A stretch of DNA of 9,554 nt from Coprococcus sp. GTDB taxonomy: Bacteria > Bacillota > Clostridia > Lachnospirales > Lachnospiraceae. The DNA is taken from positions 1-9,554 of the forward strand of contig JAEDGN010000075.1 of the NCBI GenBank assembly GCA_016297495.1, in the 5' to 3' direction. Below, piece by piece: positions 6,731 through 9,554 of this stretch. Position 1 is the stretch's first letter, and each line of letters starts with the position of its first letter. The translations under genes were made by a program, and so were the position numbers. The notes beneath the pieces are model-generated. The model was not told where the DNA came from. It saw nothing but the letters and a program-made list of their open reading frames with translations, and did no database searches.

Positions 6731-6801
6731 GCAGATATGGTTCATCGGTAGAATGCCAGCTTCCCAAGCTGGAGAGGGGGGTTCGATTCCCCTTATCTGC
6801 T
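6731..6801 (+). tRNA. tRNA-Gly, anticodon CCC
   Basis: 71-nt complete cloverleaf. Acceptor stem GCAGATA (6731-6737) pairs with TATCTGC (6794-6800) and the discriminator is T6801. The anticodon stem CCAGC/GCTGG encloses loop TTCCCAA with anticodon CCC at 6763-6765, reading GGG codons. The T arm has the loop TTCGATT at 6782-6788, and the D arm contains TTCATCGGTAGAA. The CCA end is not encoded: the gene runs straight into a run of six or seven T residues (6801 on), which may help end transcription although no separate hairpin follows. It stands alone, with no other tRNA next to it, and convergent to the amidohydrolase gene 29 nt away. Confidence 0.96.
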
Positions 6802-6830
6802 TTTTTATTTTGCCGTTTTCGCTTAATTGC

Positions 6831-7976
6831 TTATTTGACCAGTTTCCCGTTCACCAGGACATGTACAGCCTCGGTCAGTGAATCAAAGGCTGATCCGTTC
6901 ATGATGACGATGTCAGCATCTTTTCCTACCTCCAGAGAACCTACGCGGTCTTCGATTCCCAGATGTCTGGCCGGATTGATGGTGATGGCCTTCAATGCGT
7001 CAAATGGCTTCATGCCTGCTTTGACAGCCAGCCCTGCCACCATTGGCAGATATTCCTGCGGGATGACCGGTGAATCGGTGATGATGGATACCTGACAGCC
7101 TGCATTGGCCAGAATCCCAGGTGTTTTAAAGCTTTTATTCCTGAGTTCGAATTTGGTTGCATGGGTCAGTGTCGGACCGACAGCCAGAGGATAATTCTCC
7201 GCAGCCAGCTTATCTGCAATGAGATGGCCTTCCGTGCAGTGCTCCAGCGTCAGCTTCACATTGAATTCTTTTGCAATGCGGATGGCGGTGAGCATATCAT
7301 CGGCACGGTGGGCATGGGCCTTCAGCGGCATCTCCCTGTTGATGACCGGCAGCAGGGATTCCATTTTAAAATCATAGGCAGGCATCTTCAGCACATCCCC
7401 GCCGGCAGCTTCCTTTCTGGCCTGATAATCCCGGGCTTTAAACAGGGCCTCCCGAAGCTTCGAAGCCGTTGTCATACGTGTATAAATACTCTTGTCCTTA
7501 TAACAGTTTTTTGGATTCTCTCCAAAAGCACACTTCATGGCCACAGGATCCCTGACGATCATGTCATCCACACAGTGCCCCACTGTCTTGATGGCGGTAA
7601 AGGTGCCGCCCAGTACATTGGCGCTTCCCGGTCCCGTTCCGACACAAGTCACACCTGCCATGACTGCCTTTTCAAATGTTGGATCCAGGGGGTTGATACT
7701 GTCGATACCTCTCATCTGCGGTGTCACCGCATCATTCAGTTCATTGATGTCCATGCCCTCATAACCGATGCCATATTCTTCCAGTCCCAGATGGCAGTGA
7801 GCCTCCACGAAGCCAGGATAAACATCCATGCCTTCAGCGTCTATGATCTCCGCGCCTTCAGGTATATCCAAATGGCTGCCAACAGCTTGAATCATCGTAT
7901 CTTCAACCAGTATATCTCCTGTATAAGGTTCCTCATGAACCGCATCATGGATGCGGCCGTTTTTTATCACTATCAT
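6831..7976 (-). CDS. Metal-dependent amidohydrolase (imidazolonepropionase-like, COG1228 type)
   Basis: 381-aa cytosolic hydrolase of the amidohydrolase superfamily, with a small beta-sandwich made from both ends and a central TIM barrel. Metal ligands are recognisable: HxH in VEAHCHLG (His60, His62), KAHAHRADD (His221, His223), LEHCTEGHL (His246) and the catalytic Asp301 in IITDSP. The C-terminal NPARHLGIEDRVGSLEVGKDADIVI block is the standard ending of this superfamily. Relatives include imidazolonepropionase and Xaa-Pro/Xaa-Arg dipeptidases, so a C-N bond in a cyclic amide or dipeptide is the likely target; the true substrate is not readable. It starts 32 nt after deoB on the same strand with an AAAGGGAA site at 7986-7993, so it is probably co-transcribed with deoB, but no histidine or nucleoside catabolism genes sit beside it. 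Full length, no defects. Confidence 0.87.
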   Translation of the reverse strand: MIVIKNGRIHDAVHEEPYTGDILVEDTMIQAVGSHLDIPEGAEIIDAEGMDVYPGFVEAHCHLGLEEYGIGYEGMDINELNDAVTPQMRGIDSINPLDPTFEKAVMAGVTCVGTGPGSANVLGGTFTAIKTVGHCVDDMIVRDPVAMKCAFGENPKNCYKDKSIYTRMTTASKLREALFKARDYQARKEAAGGDVLKMPAYDFKMESLLPVINREMPLKAHAHRADDMLTAIRIAKEFNVKLTLEHCTEGHLIADKLAAENYPLAVGPTLTHATKFELRNKSFKTPGILANAGCQVSIITDSPVIPQEYLPMVAGLAVKAGMKPFDALKAITINPARHLGIEDRVGSLEVGKDADIVIMNGSAFDSLTEAVHVLVNGKLVK

Positions 7977-8008
7977 CTTTCTATATTCCCTTTCAAAATT
8001 TTTTCGTT

Positions 8009-9208
8009 TTATTGCAGCTGTGCCAGAATGGACGTTCCGATGGTTCCCTCCGGCATATCCACATCGAAGTTTTCTGCAATGGTGGCCCCCAATACGGCAA
8101 AGGAATTCAATGCCTCTTCCTGCTTCAGCAGCCCGTAACCCTTCATGGAAGGTGCATAAGCCAGCATCGGAACTGTTTCCCTTGTATGATCTGTTCCGCT
8201 GTGGGTCGGATCATTGCCATGATCTGCCGTCAGTATCAAAAGATCATCGTCACGCAGCACCTGCATGAGTTCTCCAAGCTTTTCGTCGAATCGCTCTATT
8301 TCCTCACCATACCCTGCAGGATTGCGGCGATGTCCCCACAGTGCGTCAAAGTCCACCAGATTGGTAAAGCAAAGGCCATTAAACTCACGTCCGGCAATAG
8401 CAATGGTCTGTTCCATGCCATGCACAGAGCTTTTAGACTTATTGGATTCTGTCAGTCCTTCTCCGTCAAATATATCATAGATCTTGCCCACGGAGATACA
8501 GTCATATCCTGCATCCTTCAGCGCGTTCAATACAGTCCTTCCCGTTGGCTTCAGTGCATAGTCATGGCGGTTGCTGGTCCTGACAAATTCTCCCTTCTTC
8601 CTGCCCACATAAGGCCGGGCAATAACACGGCCCACACGCCATTCATCCTTCAGAGTCAGTTCCCGGGCGATCTCACAGCAGCGATACAGCTCCTGCAGTC
8701 CAAATGTCTCCTCATTGCCGCAGATCTGCAATACTGAATCCGCAGATGTATAAACGATCATATGGCCTGTGGCAATCTCTTCCTCTCCCAGTTCATCCAG
8801 AATCACCGTGCCGCTGGCACTCTTATTGCCAATGACCTTATGGCCTGTACGGCGCTCAAGCTCCGCAATCAGCTCCGGAGGAAAGCCCGTCTCCGTAAAA
8901 GTAATAAAAGGCTTCTTCGTCTCCAGGCCCATCATCTCCCAGTGGCCTGTCATGGTATCCTTGCCGTTGCTCTTCTCATATAATCTGGCATAGTAAGCCA
9001 AAGGCCTCTCCACAGGCGCAGACAGTTTCAGAGGATGCAGATTGGCAAGCCCCAGCTTCTGCAGATTCGGAATATTCAGATGGGATACAGCGCCATCAAT
9101 ATGTCCCAGCGTATCCGTCCCCGCATCACCAAATCTATCCGCATCGGGCATGGCACCGATGCCAAGAGAATCCAGAACAATCAGAAAAACCCGTTGATAT
9201 TTATTCAT
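8009..9208 (-). CDS. deoB: Phosphopentomutase DeoB
   Basis: 399 aa, the normal length. A cytosolic alkaline-phosphatase-superfamily enzyme that interconverts ribose or deoxyribose 1-phosphate and 5-phosphate, linking nucleoside phosphorolysis to central carbon metabolism. Visible residues: the Mn-binding Asp13 in IVLDSLGIGAMPDA, the phosphorylated Thr85 in GKDTMTGHWE, VDFDALWGHRRNP with Asp288 and His293, TADHGNDPTHSGTDHTRE with Asp329, His330 and His341, and the conserved YTSADSVLQI at 153-162. These match the B. cereus enzyme residues with an offset of two in the C-terminal half. The ATG has an AAGGAAG site 7 nt upstream (9216-9222) and an extended -10 promoter close by. The usual partners (purine nucleoside phosphorylase, deoC) are not next to it; an amidohydrolase gene follows instead. 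Identification is secure. Confidence 0.97.
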   Translation of the reverse strand: MNKYQRVFLIVLDSLGIGAMPDADRFGDAGTDTLGHIDGAVSHLNIPNLQKLGLANLHPLKLSAPVERPLAYYARLYEKSNGKDTMTGHWEMMGLETKKPFITFTETGFPPELIAELERRTGHKVIGNKSASGTVILDELGEEEIATGHMIVYTSADSVLQICGNEETFGLQELYRCCEIARELTLKDEWRVGRVIARPYVGRKKGEFVRTSNRHDYALKPTGRTVLNALKDAGYDCISVGKIYDIFDGEGLTESNKSKSSVHGMEQTIAIAGREFNGLCFTNLVDFDALWGHRRNPAGYGEEIERFDEKLGELMQVLRDDDLLILTADHGNDPTHSGTDHTRETVPMLAYAPSMKGYGLLKQEEALNSFAVLGATIAENFDVDMPEGTIGTSILAQLQ

Positions 9209-9231
9209 AAATCATCTTCCTTTCTGATATT

Positions 9232-9240
9232 ATTATACCA
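9232..9240 (-). promoter_or_regulatory. Extended -10 promoter of deoB
   Basis: On the minus strand TGGTATAAT (9232-9240) is a perfect TATAAT with a TGn extension. At 17-bp spacing the -35 position reads ATGTAA (9255-9260), only three of six matches, which is usual for extended -10 promoters. The start would fall near 9225, leaving a leader of only about 17 nt that still includes the AAGGAAG ribosome site. Confidence 0.65.
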
Positions 9241-9280
9241 CCATATGGGATCATTTACATCTGAAGATTGATAAGATATA

Positions 9281-9323
9281 ATAAAAGCCGGAATCAATGA
9301 TGATCTGTCCATAGATTCCAGCT
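9281..9323 (-). terminator. Intrinsic terminator of the partial nuclease gene
   Basis: On the minus strand AGCTGGAATC (9314-9323) pairs with GATTCCGGCT (9286-9295) with a single mismatch across an 18-nt loop, followed by TTTTATTATAT. It lies 21 nt after the stop of the partial gene and just upstream of the deoB promoter, so it separates the two units. Confidence 0.65.
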
Positions 9324-9344
9324 ATTATTTGTATGAATTCCAAA

Positions 9345-9554
9345 TTACATCTGATCAGTAAATTCTTCTAACGTCTGACATCGGGCAGCCAGTTTATTCC
9401 ACCGTTTTAGAATCATCGGATCCTTCTGAGACTGAATCCGGACTTTTAAATCATCCGGTACATCTCCCGCATCAGAAAGTAAATCAAGAATAGATTCAGC
9501 AAAACCTGAAATTCTGCCCTCTTCTCTGCCCTCTTCTCTGCCCTCTTCTCTGCC
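9345..9554 (-). CDS. Partial C-terminus of an Rpn-like recombination-promoting nuclease / putative transposase (PD-(D/E)XK family)
   Basis: The minus strand is open from the window edge to a TAA at 9345, giving 69 residues without a start. They begin with tandem GREE units, then ISGFAESILDLLSDAG, DVPDDLKVRIQSQKDP and ILKRWNKLAARCQTLEEF. This layout, a short Gly-Arg-Glu repeat linker followed by a small helical domain with an LKRW-LAAR-x-EEF ending, is what I know from the C-termini of Rpn/PDDEXK-type nuclease-transposases, which are multicopy in many Clostridia. The catalytic domain lies beyond the window, so activity cannot be judged. A hairpin terminator follows the stop. It could also be a remnant whose 5' part is lost; the sequence here shows no frameshift. 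Confidence 0.72.
   Translation of the reverse strand, partial: GREEGREEGREEGRISGFAESILDLLSDAGDVPDDLKVRIQSQKDPMILKRWNKLAARCQTLEEFTDQM
9515..9554. repeat. 12-bp tandem repeat inside the partial nuclease gene
   Basis: The unit TGCCCTCTTCTC (plus strand) occurs three times without change plus four bases, running into the window edge. On the coding (minus) strand each unit is GGCAGAGAAGAG, encoding Gly-Arg-Glu-Glu. The unit length is a multiple of three, so copy number can change without shifting the frame. The identity between units suggests recent slippage; total copy number is cut off by the window end. Confidence 0.92.

Noticed and set aside
6801..6830. Hairpin terminator directly after tRNA-Gly
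   Set aside because: There is a T run but no inverted repeat apart from the tRNA itself.
9515..9554. CRISPR array or satellite from the 12-bp repeats
   Set aside because: The units are contiguous, without spacers, in frame and encode GREE inside a coding region.

Overview
The window reads as a Firmicutes (Clostridia) chromosome, most likely a Lachnospiraceae-type gut anaerobe. This is inferred from strong AGGAGG-type ribosome binding sites, sigma-A-type promoters, a queF product that looks like the Bacillus one, deoB, and an Rpn-type nuclease tail; no species marker is visible. Almost everything lies on the minus strand. Only queF at the left edge and one tRNA-Gly gene are on the plus strand.

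Layout, left to right. Positions 1-498 hold complete queF (queuosine precursor synthesis, plus strand). A perfect 15-bp hairpin at 516-554 separates it from a convergent five-gene minus-strand operon, 6312 down to 563. In order of transcription the operon encodes a stand-alone amino-acid/acyl adenylating enzyme, a 75-aa acyl carrier protein, a PLP-dependent fold-type III decarboxylase, an MBOAT membrane O-acyltransferase and a membrane-anchored SGNH-type DltD-like protein. The genes are packed 7-20 nt apart, or with the ribosome site over the previous stop, and start from a perfect TTGACA-17-TATAAT promoter at 6366-6394. An 11-bp-arm inverted repeat overlaps the -35 box. The region 6411-6730 holds a roughly 225-bp imperfect fold-back element and the promoter of tRNA-Gly(CCC) at 6731-6801. 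Then come a second minus-strand operon, deoB followed by a metal-dependent amidohydrolase, and at the right edge the C-terminal end of an Rpn-like nuclease/transposase gene with an in-frame 12-bp tandem repeat.

The main interest is the five-gene operon. Its plan matches the teichoic-acid D-alanylation machinery (DltA activates, DltC carries, DltB passes the acyl group across the membrane, DltD delivers it), but a decarboxylase is built in. That decarboxylase resembles BtrK, which in butirosin synthesis decarboxylates glutamate while it is thioester-bound to a carrier protein. The adenylation enzyme, aligned by hand, lacks the Asp that normally grips the alpha-amino group (Ile203 instead, with Arg207 nearby). 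The MBOAT ends in FVYMQF, like the C-terminal acyl-accepting motif of DltX. My inference is a system that loads an acidic amino acid through its side-chain carboxylate, decarboxylates it on the carrier (for example to GABA or beta-alanine) and ester-links the resulting amino acid to an extracellular polymer, adding positive charge to the envelope much as D-alanylation does. The substrate and the polymer cannot be read from the sequence.
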